A stretch of DNA of 64,000 nt from Phallusia fumigata (taxonomy: Eukaryota > Chordata > Ascidiacea > Phlebobranchia > Ascidiidae): positions 1-64,000 of the forward strand of contig QXVZ01005567.1 in the NCBI GenBank assembly GCA_008931825.1, in the 5' to 3' direction. The position numbers were made by a program, and so were the translations under genes. Shown here in pieces: positions 15,001-26,188 of this stretch (positions are counted from its first letter, which is position 1; every line of letters starts with the position of its first letter). The notes under the pieces were generated by a model, which was not told where the DNA came from, did no database searches, and was given only the letters and a program-made list of their open reading frames with translations.

Positions 15001-18000
15001 CAACTTATCCATTGTCACATCGTCTAGGCATAACATTACAACACCATAAAAATGCTCAGCTGACCTTAAAGTATTATCATCAAATGCTTGCTGCTTAGCA
15101 AAACTGATCCAAAATTAAAGTTTTAAATAATCCCAAACAACCTACCTTCTAGATATTGGCGGCTTCTTCTTGTTTTGTCCCATAGCTTTTTGCATTAGCT
15201 GCTGGATATGTTGCAATCCAATACTGGTGAGGGCAACGCCATCTTTATGATATTCCTTCAAAAAACACAAAGTTTCATCTATAAGGTAGTCAGTTTAGGT
15301 TCGATGCTTGCGAAATATTTCTCTGCAATATGGATGAGGACAATTCTATGAGTTTTTTTAAATGATGAGGTAAGTCTGTCAATTTGTGCAAAATTTAAGA
15401 ATAAAACAGTTGGTAATTTTAAAACTTGCATAAAAAAGTAAATATTTTTAGAAACAAAATAAATATAGAATTTACTACGGTTTTTAGAGATATTAAAACA
15501 TCCTTTTGTGATTATTCCCTTAACACACAGCAAAAAAGGGTAGTAGCTGCAAAATTTAAAAATAAACCTTTCAGGCAGCACAACTACAAACAAATTACAA
15601 AAATAACTTTTTTAAAATCTAAACAAAGCAACTGAGGAGTGTGAAATTAAAATGTAAAGCTTTAGATCATTTTAACCTCGTGAAAACAAATTCAACACAC
15701 ACCTTTACTGCTTCAGCATCTGATCGAGTTCGGCCTGGGTAAATTCCCGTCGAGGGGTCCCCATCGATTGAGTGTGGGTTAAGGTCAAGATGGGGAGGGG
15801 TCGTACCTTTGGGTCGACACAAAATGCAAGTGTAACCCTTCTCCAGGACTTTTTCAATGTCCGACTCTGAGAACAGACACTCACAACTGGAATGCAGCCA
15901 CCTGCACCAAGAGAACAAAGATATCATACCCAGGGTGACTAGGTTTGTGTAGAAAGTTTTTAATGTGAGTTAGGCAAACAGTGACCTTTCAACATTTTTC
16001 GTCCTGATGAAAACCAACACTTGTTAAAGCAACTACAACACAGCAAAATCATACTCAATCAGCTGACTAACCGCTATTATAACCCACGCAGCAATAAATT
16101 GTCATATTTTTTGCCCAATGCTTTTTAGGTATTTAGTGTATCAATAAATTCATTTCATTTTTAAGGGATTCCATCATTATTGAGACGGTAATTGATTTTT
16201 AAGATCAACCGCTATCTAGGTATTGTCAAGCTTGAATCAAACAACTTCAGTTACACCGGATTTTTGCCTAATAATGATCAATTTATCACTTCAATTGAAT
16301 CCGGATTACCCCAGGTTTACTGTACTTGGCATTGTAATCTGTTTCCAATCATGCACAGGCCCTATTATATGCATGTAACAAGTTTGGATGAAACAGTGTG
16401 AAAAAATTATCATATCACTGTATTTCAGTCATACCAGAGGTATTGCTTATTGAGAGACACAAAATTTTAACCAAAGTTTTATTTCTGTACCTTTCACAGT
16501 GGGAGCACTGCATAATGATTTCCTCATCACGATACGACCTCCTGCAATTCGGGCAATGGGCGAGTGAAGCACACAAACCACATGACGTGTAGTTTTCCTG
16601 CCAATCACAGTTGGTTCCAGGAGATGTTGACCCACAGTGCGTGCACCGGACGCACCTTTGAACAATGAACAATAAGTGGTTATAGCTAAACCAGGACCAG
16701 AGTGCACTATGTTGGGGCAAAACTGTTTTTTGTAGGTCATTATAAGCTTTTGAAACAAAGGTCAGTTTACATTAAAAACTTCATAAACAAAGGTTTAAAC
16801 ATACAGGTCCAGGCTGCAATACAAAAATTGATTGTCTAAAATTTGCCATCAAAATGTCTGTACTTAGAATAAATAAAGAGGGAAAGATTGTGGACTTTTG
16901 AAAAAATACAAACATGTTGCTACCAATGTATTGTTAAAAAACCATAATACCATGAGCTCATCCCAACATGATATGCTCTGTACTTGTCGGAACTTGCAAT
17001 TTTTGCCCACCCCTAGCGATTAGAAAAAAGCTGCTAGTCCATAAAGGTGTATGATGGAATGAAGCACCAGTTTTGGAAAACCAATTTATGAAAGATAAAG
17101 ATAAAACCTAGTTTAGCCTCGACAACTGTTGTACTAACCATTTGCATTTCCAACCACCTTTGGGGACATGCTGTAGTGGAGGTTTCAGGCAGTATGTGTG
17201 GTAAGATATATCACAGTCATCACACAGGAGTAGATGGGAGGGATTGTCTGCTGCACCGCACTCCTCGCAAACCTTGTCAAATGGTAAAAACAGAAAACTG
17301 ATATTTAACAGCAAAATAATTTACAAATGTTGTGTGCAGTTATTTAGGTGGCATATGCTACTTCATAACTGAACAGACAAATAAGCTTCAGTAATCATAA
17401 ATTTTTAAGTCAATCTCTAATAAAACAATTGTGTTCTTTTCACATTCCATACAAACGGACCTTCTTTACAAATAAATTTTATCAATTTTTTTTACTCACA
17501 GTGCAATCCAGACATCTCCAGCCTTTCCTCAACACAACTTTGGTCAGTTTCAGGTTAACACAGTATGGGTGGTAACACTGTCCGCACTGTGAACATGCAA
17601 CCAAGCGACCCTCGGCCCCTTGACCAAAACTCCCACATACCACACACATGTCCTGAAAAACACAACATTTGCTTGTAATGTTCTAGCAATTGTATGTTCT
17701 TCAGACTTTTATGTTAATGATGTCACCTTCAGGAAATAAACCAGTGACATTTTTTAACTGAGGCTACAATCTTGTAAAATGATGTTAAACTTGCTGAAAA
17801 CTGTTATAGGAGTAAGGGATTTGGCAAGATCAGTAATTTAACTTGGGACATTGCAATGACGTGAAAAAAAATTATCACATGTTTGAAAACTACCTGCAAA
17901 ATGAAGTACGCAAATCTATTCCACAATATTCTTCACACCTTCATATGCAAAAAGTATTTAGCAAAGCATCTGAGTATAGAAGTTAGATAATACCTGATTT

Positions 18001-21000
18001 AAGGTGAAATTGTCATCGGCCGAACACAAAACAACAGTGTTGTGCATCGAATCTCCATACTCTTCATCGGCACTTTCAGGTCCAGCGTCAGCGGCAACTA
18101 TTGCTCCCAAAACATTCTCTGAACCTGCCTCACAAATATGATGTGTTACCAAGCTCTTTTTGATGGTAAACCGTTCTGTGAGTTGCCTTACCTGACACTG
18201 ATCCACGCCATCTGCTTCTTGACCTTCGTCGAGCACTGACACTAGGACTGGGTTGACTGGGTGAAGTCATTGGTCCAGTTGGACTCGGAATATTCAGTGT
18301 GACAGCCCCCGTATTCGCTGAGAGGCCACCGCGAGGTCGTCGGCTACCTCGACTAAAAAATCAACACTTATTTGTACAGGGGAATGCACAATGACGAATT
18401 TTGCAATTAAATTTGTATTCTGTGCCAATTGTTGCAAAAACAGCTTGGAATCTGGTAACAATATTTGAACTCAATGGTGATAGTCAAGGGACTTACCCTT
18501 TCCCCCTGCTGTAGCCTTTACCCCTTCCACCTCGAACTCCCGGTCGTCTTCTGGCAGTAAAAGGTTTTCCCTTTCCAAACATTGTACCTGGTTTACCCAT
18601 GCCTTTGCCATGACTGTTAGGTGGGGAGGAGTCTGCAAAAAAAATAGGACATTTACATTGAACTTCTATAAGAAGATCATCAAAAAGTGTTGCCGCTTGC
18701 CATAATATATACCATCGCTGCATGAAAAGTAGGATGATATGCAAATTTCAACAATTTTAAAATGGATGTGGGTTGATTTAGGATCTGTATGCTTACTAGC
18801 AGTAAACAACAGATTTCAGCCCAGTAAATGTAACAAGGGTTTAGAAAGCAAAGTCAGTGCCCTAGAATTCAGAACCAAGGGTCCCAATTTTTGATGCTTG
18901 ACACTCAACCAAAGTCTGTTGAACATTGCACAGAGCATCAAGCAGTAACATGAGATGCCCAGTGCTCGGCCAAATATACTGCATGCCCATTTAACATAAT
19001 ACAAACACAGCCAATTTTACCAGTAGGAGACAAAGCAACTTTTGGTTGTGGTTTTGTCGGTGGTGACGAATCTGATGAGAGTCTCCGAGCTTTTCGCTTG
19101 GGCCAGTCGTGCAAGTCTTTGGTGAGAATGTTACCCTGGGAGTCTTCAAAGAGCATTGGAACGCTCACTATAGGTTGATATGCGTCACCACTAAACAAAC
19201 CACTCAATGGGTCCTGCATGAAGCAAACAAATTGCAGCTTAAAATGCAGAATTTCATGAGATATTCGAATGTTTAGAAGTAGGTTTGCTAAAAAAAGGCA
19301 GTGAATGGGTGCTTTTTCTAATCAGTATAAGAAACAACTTTTAAGTTTAGTTTTTCTTGATATTTTCATAAATTAATTTGTGTTTGTCGAAAAGAGGTGT
19401 ACCAGAAATTTTTTTTAAAAAAACTTATAGGCAAACCACTTCAAAATCCTGTAAATTATTTAACACAGCTTTTGTGTAAAAACTTAATCACCTCATTAAT
19501 GTGAAGTACTCAACAAAAACAAAAAAGGATCCAAACCTGGGTGTCTGCATCTGGAAATATATTTCCAATATGACTGTCCGTTGACGACTTGCGATCCTGA
19601 CTGCCGAGTCGTGGATGATGGAGTGTAATGTCACCACTAATATTCCGCTTTTTTAAATCACCAACTTGATTTCCAGCAGAAAACAACATAGGATCTGTGC
19701 TACTACCTGCAAATAAATCATTTTAATTGCATGTATCTTTCAAAATTGGTATGTACCAGTACCATCAGAATCTGTTCTTTCAACATACTATACTAGAGAG
19801 TGCCAAGCTCTTTGTACTCAATGATGTGCAGTAAAATAAACAAAAAAATTTGTTTCATGTGCATGACTTTTCTAGTTTTAAACTTTTCTACTTAAATAAA
19901 CTTTTCTAATTTTCAAAATTTCTTGTAACATGGCTTTTCAAAATTTAAGTTTTATCATGTGCAGCTCTAAGTGAAGCAGTTGCATACATTAATTTAATTG
20001 TTTTTGTCATGAAAGCTAGGTGAACTTTGTATATTAGTTTTTTCTTAGACGTGCACCAATTTAAAACCTTGACTTTTTTCTGTGACCCAGCAAACCAAAT
20101 CAATACATCTGACAAAAAAAACTATGGTGGTAATAGGTTTTCAAACTGACCATTACAAACCACAAGGTTTTTAAAACATAACACCATTTACATGTACCAT
20201 TTTCACATAAGGGCCCAAAATTATAAAAACACACAATTGCCAAACCTTTCATTCCAGTTGATGACTGATCAGATTCCATACTGGCTGATATTGTTGACCG
20301 TTTTGCTGCATCTTTCTGAGACACATCTTCAAGCAGTATCCCGGATGGTCCAGACTTTCCAGGTAGTTGGCTCGTCGATGGTGATGAAAAAACTATCGTC
20401 TCATCATCCTGCACTAGAGCATCTCCTTGTGGTGGCATGTCTTCGGCTTCGTCGCGGCAACGAGGACAACTGTAGTCAGTGCCCATGTCAAAGTAAGTGT
20501 CCATGTCAATCACGTCCTCACATTCGTCATGAACCTGATACCAGAAAAGTGACTTGTTTTGTTTGTAGGACCTTCGATTGTAAAAAGACAAAAAGGGGTC
20601 CCTTGTGCCCCTGTCTTGCTCAAGCCTGTACGGAAATTATCTGTGCACTGCCAAGCAATAAAAGTGGTACTCCATGGAAGACAAAAATCTGATAAATACC
20701 GTATGATAAGTAACTAATGAAAAACAATTTTCTTATTGGTTAACTTTGTCACACGACTTATAACTAAATTGTGGTTTGGGAAACTTGCAGAAAAGGCCCT
20801 TCACAACATTTCCAAGGAAAATGTATGTATAGTTTCCACAGGGGAAGAAAATTGATAGCACAAAACACATATCTGGCAAAGACACACAAAAACCAGGGAG
20901 ATATCTTGCAGAATCTCAAGGACAACTCACCCATCTTTTACACTCATTGCAATGGAGCATGTCATCCTTCTGACCCCCAGCTTGGTAAGCTTTCTTACAA

Positions 21001-24000
21001 ACTGGACAACTTGAACCTTTGCCTCGAAGTTGAAAACAGCTGTCGCAAACCTAAAGCACATATATATGGTTCAAACCAGTGGTTCCGAAACATATCAAAT
21101 TTTGTGTCTGTAAGCATGAAAACAACATAAGGCATTTAAACAATAAAACAAATTGTTACCATTGTTACATAAACATGATAACTGTGTGAATATTTTAGCA
21201 GAGGAAAGCAAAATGCATGATAATAAAATTAATTGTTCTATCAGTAAAGTGTTCATAATTTTTCCCAACTTTTGATAGGCGCAGCAAGAAAGATGGTTGG
21301 GCTCTGAGAGCTGGGATTGACAATGGATGGTTTCAATACTTTACATGTTTATTAAATCATCTACAAGCAACTAGTAATTTCGGGTGGTATAATTAACAAA
21401 GGCTTTGTGAGTCTGGATTTTATCCCAAAAACAGGTTTAGGCAATTTTAAGCGATAATGGTCTCCTACCTGATCATTACAATGCCATATCGAATTAACCC
21501 CGTTTCCTGGTGCTTTCAGGTCACAGTCAATGCATCTACGACAAGCCTACAACAAACAAGACATAATTAGCCTGTCCCTGCTGCACAAGAAACAAATCAA
21601 ATGATTTTTTTTGCGAAAATACAATTCAAGTACACATAAACTGTCTAAGCCAGGAAACAACCACTTTTTACACCCAGACTTTATCCAAATGTCTTGTTGC
21701 ACACTGACCTACATAGCACATCCTGTCTTAAGAGCAACTCTTAATGTAAAATCAGAAATGCTGAACTGTACAAACCCATAAACCTAAACTTTATCTCAAC
21801 TGATGCAGTAATCCATGTGTATGAAGGCAAAACTATAACACTACATTGCTAACGTAATGCAACAACAGATATGCAGATAACAATACAGATGATTGGCAAT
21901 ACCTGACAGCACCAGCCATTCTTTGGAATAAATGACATAGCAGGTTGCAGACAATATGTATGATATCCTTTGTCGCATGAATCACAAACCAACATTTTAT
22001 TGTCATCCCCCGGTTGCCTGTAAAGAATGAAATAGGAGAAATAATGCAGAATGCAAATATGTTTTCTTACTGAAGGTTGAAAAGTTTACCCGTGTAAATT
22101 TCAGTCATTTAAAATGACGGATGACATAATAAGTTCAACTACAACTTCCTACGTCTAAGTATGTAGATAGTAATAGCAAAAGCATGTCTAACTACTGGGC
22201 AAGGTAGCAAAACAAAATTTTACAATTTATTTTTAAAATAGTATTACACATTTGCTTGATAGTCAAGTCTACAAGCATGTTCGTAAATTTACTACAGATA
22301 TCAAAAGTAACCCTGACGGCAATTAAACAGATATTATTCAACTTAAAACATGTTTTACTGACCTGCAAGTCTGGCATATCTTACACTCTGGGCATTGCCA
22401 GCCGACTCGTACCATTGGGTTTACATCAACACGAAGACAGCCACCATGGTAGTGGTGACCACACGAGGTGCAAAAAAGGAAGTCAGATATTTCACCTGGG
22501 ACGAAAATTTATTGTTTGAAAAGTGCGAGGACCACTCTACAACAGATGCACATTTTTGGTCGGTGTACCGAATACCGTCCCATCACAAAAACTATAAATT
22601 TAGATGAAAATTTGAAAATTACAGCACTTTTTTAATTTAACAATATCAAGAAAAATTATTTTGTACTGTTTACTTTACTGTTCACAATGTTTTTCAATCT
22701 TTTGGGTTCCGCAAACAACTGCAAGCTTTTACTGTACCTATATCATCACACAGAGCACAGTTAAGTTCCTCGGGTGAAGCAATAGACGGGGCTTGTTCCA
22801 AATGATCGGGGCACAACAAAAGCATCGCTTTAATATCCTGAAAACAAACAAATAAATATACAAAGTTTAACAGTATTCCCATGACATCAAAGAGTCAGAC
22901 ATTTGCTTTAAAATTGGGGTATGGTCTAAAAATTACTAATAATTTGGATTTAACACTATCATTGGATGTATGTTATGTAGTTTTTTTACTTGAAAGCAGC
23001 CACTTCCAGCAGCACACGGATAGTGGAAGAGTCGATCACATCTCAGGGCTTTGCATTTAATCGTTGCTCCATATCTTTGACAATAACTGCACTTCTGGGA
23101 CATTCCCCAATGAACAGCCTAAAATTAAAAAATATATCTCCAAAACGTAAAAAAAACTAAAAAATGCCAATGTCAGTTGTAATGATTTACAAATAGCACA
23201 TAAATAAAAAAAAATTTTGAGTACATTTTGCAATTACATTATTTACCTTATCAACACAGAGTAACTGATAGAGCTCGTTTTGAGTCACACCTTCTGACCA
23301 TGCAGCACAACAATGGTGAGCAGTCACATGACCTAAAACAAAATAATTGATCAGAATCTTTGTTGAGTTTTATAATTAACTGGTCAATTTTGTTGATATA
23401 TGTAGACAAAAAAGTCAAAAGGAGTACATAGAATTTTTCATGCCATTAATTAGAATTTTACAGCAAAACATTGCAGTACACGAGATTAATAAAAATGGAA
23501 GATATTTTGAAGCTAATGTAATTAACAAGTGGGTTCTAATCATTACAGAAGTCAGTATATACCAGTAGATTCAAAGACTTGGGTGGGCTCAACCACTTCA
23601 CCGATTCCAACTGTGCTCAACTCTTCAACAACATCAAAAGTCCGAAGTTCTGAGCTACGACTGGTTGAATCACGACTAAAAAACAAACACACAAATTTGT
23701 AATACTGGCATTACAAAATACTTGTGTTTCACTTTTACTGCCTTTACCTTAAGACACACCGTCACCTATAGCCGGGCAAATCAACTTACAAATCATTGGC
23801 CGCATCCGGACCATTGAGAATGACAAGCGCAGGTCAACAATCTCTTGATTTTGGCTTTATATGTTGCATTTACTTAAGCACAGCACTAGTTAGAAAGATA
23901 ACTACCTGAGAACTTGTATACAATGAATACATTGTATTGCAAACTTTACCACAATCGCTGTCATCATCATTAGTGCATAATGGCGGAACAGGAAGATTGG

Positions 24001-25345
24001 GTTATGCTGATTATGAGTTAACTGTATAGCCTCTCTTAATTTTGATTTCTTTTTGAACTTGGTTGCCAATTGGTAAAAAGATTATTTATGCTTCACACTT
24101 GGAAACAGAGTTGTATGAATGGGCCAAGAATGGAAATATTCTGTTTTACCAAGTAAAGAGCATATTAACATGGTGACCATGTTTTATTATTTCCCCCTTT
24201 CAGAGATATAAGTTATTGGGGTTGACCACAGCGACTCCAATGCGGGAGTGCTTGTATGTGGCATCTCTGTTTGTTATGCTCTGTACATGGTCAAGTAATA
24301 AAAGTGATGCTCAGGCCTTGACTGAAATTCACTAAACATCACATAATTCTTAACCTACTCAGCTGAGCATGCAGCATGAATCATATGCTCAGTACTCAGC
24401 CTTACAGAACACTTACAGTTACAGTCAAACATGTTTTTAAAACTACCTGTGTCTTGTTTCTCGACTTCTGCTCCGTGAAGGTGACTTTCCTGTTCTATCT
24501 CCAGACTCTGAGGCAGGAGAAAGACCAGAAAAGGAATCTCTACTGCCTCTAGTTTTTAGGGATGGGCGTCTGAATGGGTTGAACGCTGGTGTGGGGTCAT
24601 ATCGGGTCAGTTCCCCTTGTCCAAGAAGACTTTTTTCCCCATAGTAACATAAGCCGCAAATTGTACCAGTGCTATAAAGATATCTGATGGTTAAAACAAT
24701 ATTTATAAGGGTTTGGTTTGAACTGCATAAAATGGATGTGCATAACTGCACATATAAAACATATAAAATTTACAAAAAAAATAACAACAGTAAAAAGAAA
24801 TGACCAGAAAATTATTTGAACATACTTGGGGTACACTTGTGGAGTGGGCACAGGGGTTGAATCGTTGGATGAGAACTTTTCAGGAACTGGAGTGGAACAG
24901 GTTGATGCACTGCCCTCATCCACCAACTCTTCATATGGACTGTAGTCAGGGTCATTCGAGCCTGTTTCTACATCATCACGTATCCGGGTCCGACTTCTGT
25001 GTCGCTGCCTGGTTGCAGTCACAAAATTATTATCAATCTATCGTTACAGTTGGAACTGCAATGAGACCATCTGAACTGCAACTAGACAGCTAGCTCAACA
25101 ATGGCTCATTGTGAGCATAACCATTCAGGCGTTGTTCCGCTACGAGGATAAAAATTAAACAAACAAACAGTTGGTCAAAGAATGAACAAAATTAAACATG
25201 CAACATGGGTATTTGTTGTGGGACTAAACTAAATAGAACATACTTTTTTCTACGAGATCCTTTAGACCTCGCCTTGGTTTCTGAGACAATAGGACTGCTG
25301 TCACCTTGCAACGAGTCCCTAGATGTCTCGTCGTGGACTGACATT
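1..25345 (-). CDS. KMT2C/D: Histone H3-lysine-4 methyltransferase KMT2C/KMT2D (MLL3/MLL4) ortholog, N-terminal 48 exons; 3' end off the left edge
   Basis: Nuclear enhancer-associated H3K4 methyltransferase (COMPASS-like complex). I traced 48 exons, from the start codon at 25344-25342 (exon 25244-25345) to 80-1781, where the exon ends on a GT donor and the gene leaves the window. All junction phases agree and give about 2,994 residues. Domain order matches vertebrate KMT2C/D: first extended PHD (residues ~98-300), PHD fingers to ~485, RG-rich linker, second PHD cluster (~822-1010), HMG box (~1840-1905), then Gln/Pro-rich and acidic Ser/Thr-rich regions. FYRN/FYRC and SET are not in the window. 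Human paralogs are 4,900-5,500 residues, so well over half the protein is here. One gene for two vertebrate paralogs is expected of a non-vertebrate chordate. One intron has a GC donor. A few donors are ambiguous by some bases; at 7494 I chose the phase-compatible site. Confidence 0.95.
80..1781 (-). other. KMT2C/D large low-complexity exon (1.7 kb)
   Basis: This is the longest exon of the gene, about 567 codons, between an acceptor ending in cacag and a donor reading CAG|GTCAG. It encodes a Lys/Glu-rich then Ser/Thr/Val-rich stretch, with an acidic middle and a hydroxy-residue-rich end. No folded domain is recognisable. In the family this position falls in the poorly conserved region between the HMG box and the C-terminal PHD/FYR/SET block. 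The exon ends in phase 1, so at least one further exon lies left of position 1. Positions 1-79 are the start of that intron. Confidence 0.85.
2073..4483 (-). other. KMT2C/D Pro/Gln/Met-rich region (six exons)
   Basis: Exons 2073-2230, 2369-2577, 2783-2939, 3294-3819, 3991-4073 and 4299-4483 join in phase to give a proline-, glutamine- and methionine-rich segment following the HMG box. The protein contains repeated short motifs such as QQQEQ, PPTPQP and PGPGLR-like turns and is probably disordered. The 3' end of exon 2783-2939 is followed by GCAAGT rather than GTAAGT, a GC-AG intron with otherwise perfect consensus. The large opposite-strand open frames here are by-products of GC-rich proline codons. 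Confidence 0.85.
2578..2782 (-). other. GC-AG intron in KMT2C/D
   Basis: The intron between exons 2783-2939 and 2369-2577 starts with GC. The junction reads AAG|GCAAGT, the preferred context for GC donors, and ends in ttccacag. Moving the junction to a GT breaks the reading frame, while the GC site keeps ALQRRYKLMEQQ in phase. Confidence 0.8.
5166..6428 (-). other. KMT2C/D HMG box
   Basis: Three exons (6310-6428, 5795-5940, 5166-5464) join to encode the HMG box typical of KMT2C/D. Visible landmarks are SPVLYANIKHAYL, then FPDWQQRAKQVAKLWRK, then APYLQKARDNRAYLK, at residues ~1840-1905 and split across two introns. The flanking upstream segment WPLGTNLEGD and the downstream RRDLDHLTDQELLS are also in phase. 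The box is thought to contribute to DNA or chromatin contact. Its presence separates this gene from the KMT2A/B group, which lack it. Confidence 0.93.
7494..9434 (-). other. KMT2C/D Gln/Met-rich and acidic region
   Basis: Exons 9291-9434, 8917-9098, 8512-8678, 8113-8348 and 7494-7651 run in phase. The first two encode an acidic leucine-containing stretch (SPNVLESLVKDGLASMDGD and neighbours). The next encodes a polyglutamine run of about eight residues followed by HQQQMLLNQPMLQRQQ, then Met/Gly/Gln-rich sequence. The polyglutamine is coded mainly by CAA with some CAG, so it is a mixed rather than a pure triplet repeat. These regions are poorly conserved in the family and presumably act as flexible co-activator surfaces. 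Confidence 0.85.
11178..11222 (-). repeat. Fragment of a tRNA-derived SINE head
   Basis: Read on the minus strand, this stretch in a KMT2C/D intron contains GATGGCTAAGTGGTTAGC. It resembles the head of the better-preserved copy at 36990-37124 (GATGGCCAAGTGGTTAAGG). No B box follows, so it is a short remnant. Confidence 0.4.
11530..11625 (-). repeat. tRNA-derived SINE or tRNA relic in a KMT2C/D intron
   Basis: On the minus strand this segment has an A-box-like TAGTACACCAGG, followed about 35 nt later by a perfect B box GGTTCAAATCC. Together they form the internal RNA polymerase III promoter of tRNA genes. The would-be acceptor stem does not pair, so a working tRNA is unlikely. A short unrelated tail follows. 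A SINE head is the best reading. Confidence 0.55.
14478..14600 (-). repeat. tRNA-derived SINE in a KMT2C/D intron
   Basis: The minus strand shows a decayed tRNA head (CAAGTGGTTG then GGGTTCTAATTCTG, a mutated B box). A tail containing GGCATGCTCCAAC follows. The same tail word and a similar head occur in the copy at 36990-37124, which marks the two as members of one family. Confidence 0.6.
15146..17652 (-). other. KMT2C/D second PHD-finger cluster
   Basis: Exons 17500-17652, 17139-17272, 16491-16655 and 15703-15901 encode three consecutive PHD fingers at about residues 822-1010. The first opens with DMCVVCGSFGQGAEGR and CSQCGQCYHPYC. The second has LLLCDDCDISYHTYC. The third spans CVRCTHCGSTSPG, CGLCASLAHCPNC, CSHCERWLHSSC and CILCRP. 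The zinc ligands I can see are all present. Exon 15146-15255 adds the conserved EYHKDGVALTSIGLQHIQQL tail. In vertebrates this cluster helps read histone H4 tails. Confidence 0.95.
17994..18632 (-). other. KMT2C/D RG-rich linker before the second PHD cluster
   Basis: Exons 18497-18632, 18192-18352 and 17994-18124 encode a glycine/arginine-rich basic stretch (for example RRRPGVRGGRGKGYSRGKGR), a Ser/Arg segment, then the conserved MHNTVVLCSADDNFTLNQ that leads into the PHD cluster. The same order, RG-rich then this short block, is found in vertebrate KMT2D. The basic part may bind RNA or DNA, which is inference. Phases were checked: exon 18192-18352 is 161 nt and joins to GSENVLGAIV. Confidence 0.88.
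20246..24671 (-). other. KMT2C/D N-terminal extended PHD plus PHD cluster
   Basis: Ten exons (24447-24671, 23563-23675, 23247-23332, 22990-23118, 22738-22837, 22363-22495, 21903-22017, 21469-21546, 20931-21050, 20246-20534) encode the family's first extended PHD. This starts at ICGLCYYGEKSLLGQGEL and resumes at AHHCCAAWSEGV, CSYCQRYGATIKC and FHYPCAAG. PHD fingers follow, with LFCTSCGHHYHGGC, MLVCDSCDKGYHTYC and MLHCNECKRWVHDEC. A Ser/Arg-rich insertion separates the first zinc knuckle from the rest of the extended PHD, as in vertebrates. Zinc ligands appear complete. Confidence 0.94.
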
Positions 25346-25400
25346 CTGCAAATACAAACTTAATTTTAAAGGGGAAACAGGTCGACACAAAACAAAAACA
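25346..25400 (-). promoter_or_regulatory. Unpaired 3' splice site one base before the KMT2C/D start codon
   Basis: Reading the minus strand, a pyrimidine-containing run ends in gtatttgcag and is followed by A then ATG. No upstream coding exon could be found. An AG acceptor this close to the start is what a spliced-leader trans-splice site looks like in ascidians; a conventional 5' UTR intron is the alternative. Confidence 0.55.
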
Positions 25401-26188
25401 CAAAAAATTTTACACAGTGTGTTACCTTTAGTGAGCTTCTAAACTATAGCATGTTAAAAAATTTTCCATGTCCATCAAAACATTTTGCAATTTGCTATGG
25501 CAGCAATAATCCTCTTGCAAAACATCTGTTGTTATAAAATTAAAGTTACTATTTTTATTTGTCTGGTTACCAGCTTTCAAATTAAATAGTTTTTACAAAA
25601 AGCAAGCTTTATTAATTAATTCTAACAAATAACAATGAATTAAAATTAACTGAGGGCATTTCAAAAAGAAACACATGTTTAACGACAAAAGGATGTATTT
25701 CATAAAAATTGACCAGCAAAATTTTTCACTGAGCAAAATCCTATCAAAGCAATATGCTTTTGCACAAACTATACTTGGTTTACAAAATAAATTACATTGC
25801 AATTGTCCATTCATCATTTTTACAAACACATAAAAATAGAAAACAATGGAAAGCTTCACTTTTTCAGCAACAGCCCCGTTCGCTACTAATGGATAAGAGA
25901 TCGGTCAATATCGAGACACAACAACGTTTTCCAAAGTGCATTATAAGCACCTGAATAGATTTTGTAATGACATTTTGCAATAAAATTAATTATCTTTAGG
26001 TTATCTTTCTGAATACGATTTAAAAACGCAGCGCTAATAACGGTAAATTTTAAAATTGTATGGAGCTCCGAGCTTTAAAATACGCTCATCCAGTCAAAAT
26101 GTTGGCGGACTATTTTCCATTTTCTTTTTACCCGACGTTGCTGTGGCAGGAAAATTTACGCTTTTCCGGTTCGGAAGGGCGAAATGAC
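25401..26188. promoter_or_regulatory. Divergent promoter region between KMT2C/D and BORCS8
   Basis: About 0.8 kb separates the two oppositely directed start codons. The left part is plain AT-rich DNA. From about 26030 to 26200 the composition becomes GC-richer and includes an ETS-like TTCCGGTTCGGAAG and ATGTTGGCGG, resembling a YY1-type core. No TATA box is evident. A bidirectional housekeeping promoter is inferred. A candidate acceptor (tggcag, ending at 26149) precedes the BORCS8 start by 39 nt. Confidence 0.45.

Noticed and set aside
20192-20692. 166-residue plus-strand open frame
   Set aside because: It lies antisense to a KMT2C/D PHD exon (20246-20534) and has no family signature; it is a shadow of the real gene.
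26060-26188. Extended BORCS8 N-terminus from the upstream in-frame ATGs
   Set aside because: It would add 30-43 residues not seen in the family, while the ATG at 26189 yields the expected 117 residues.
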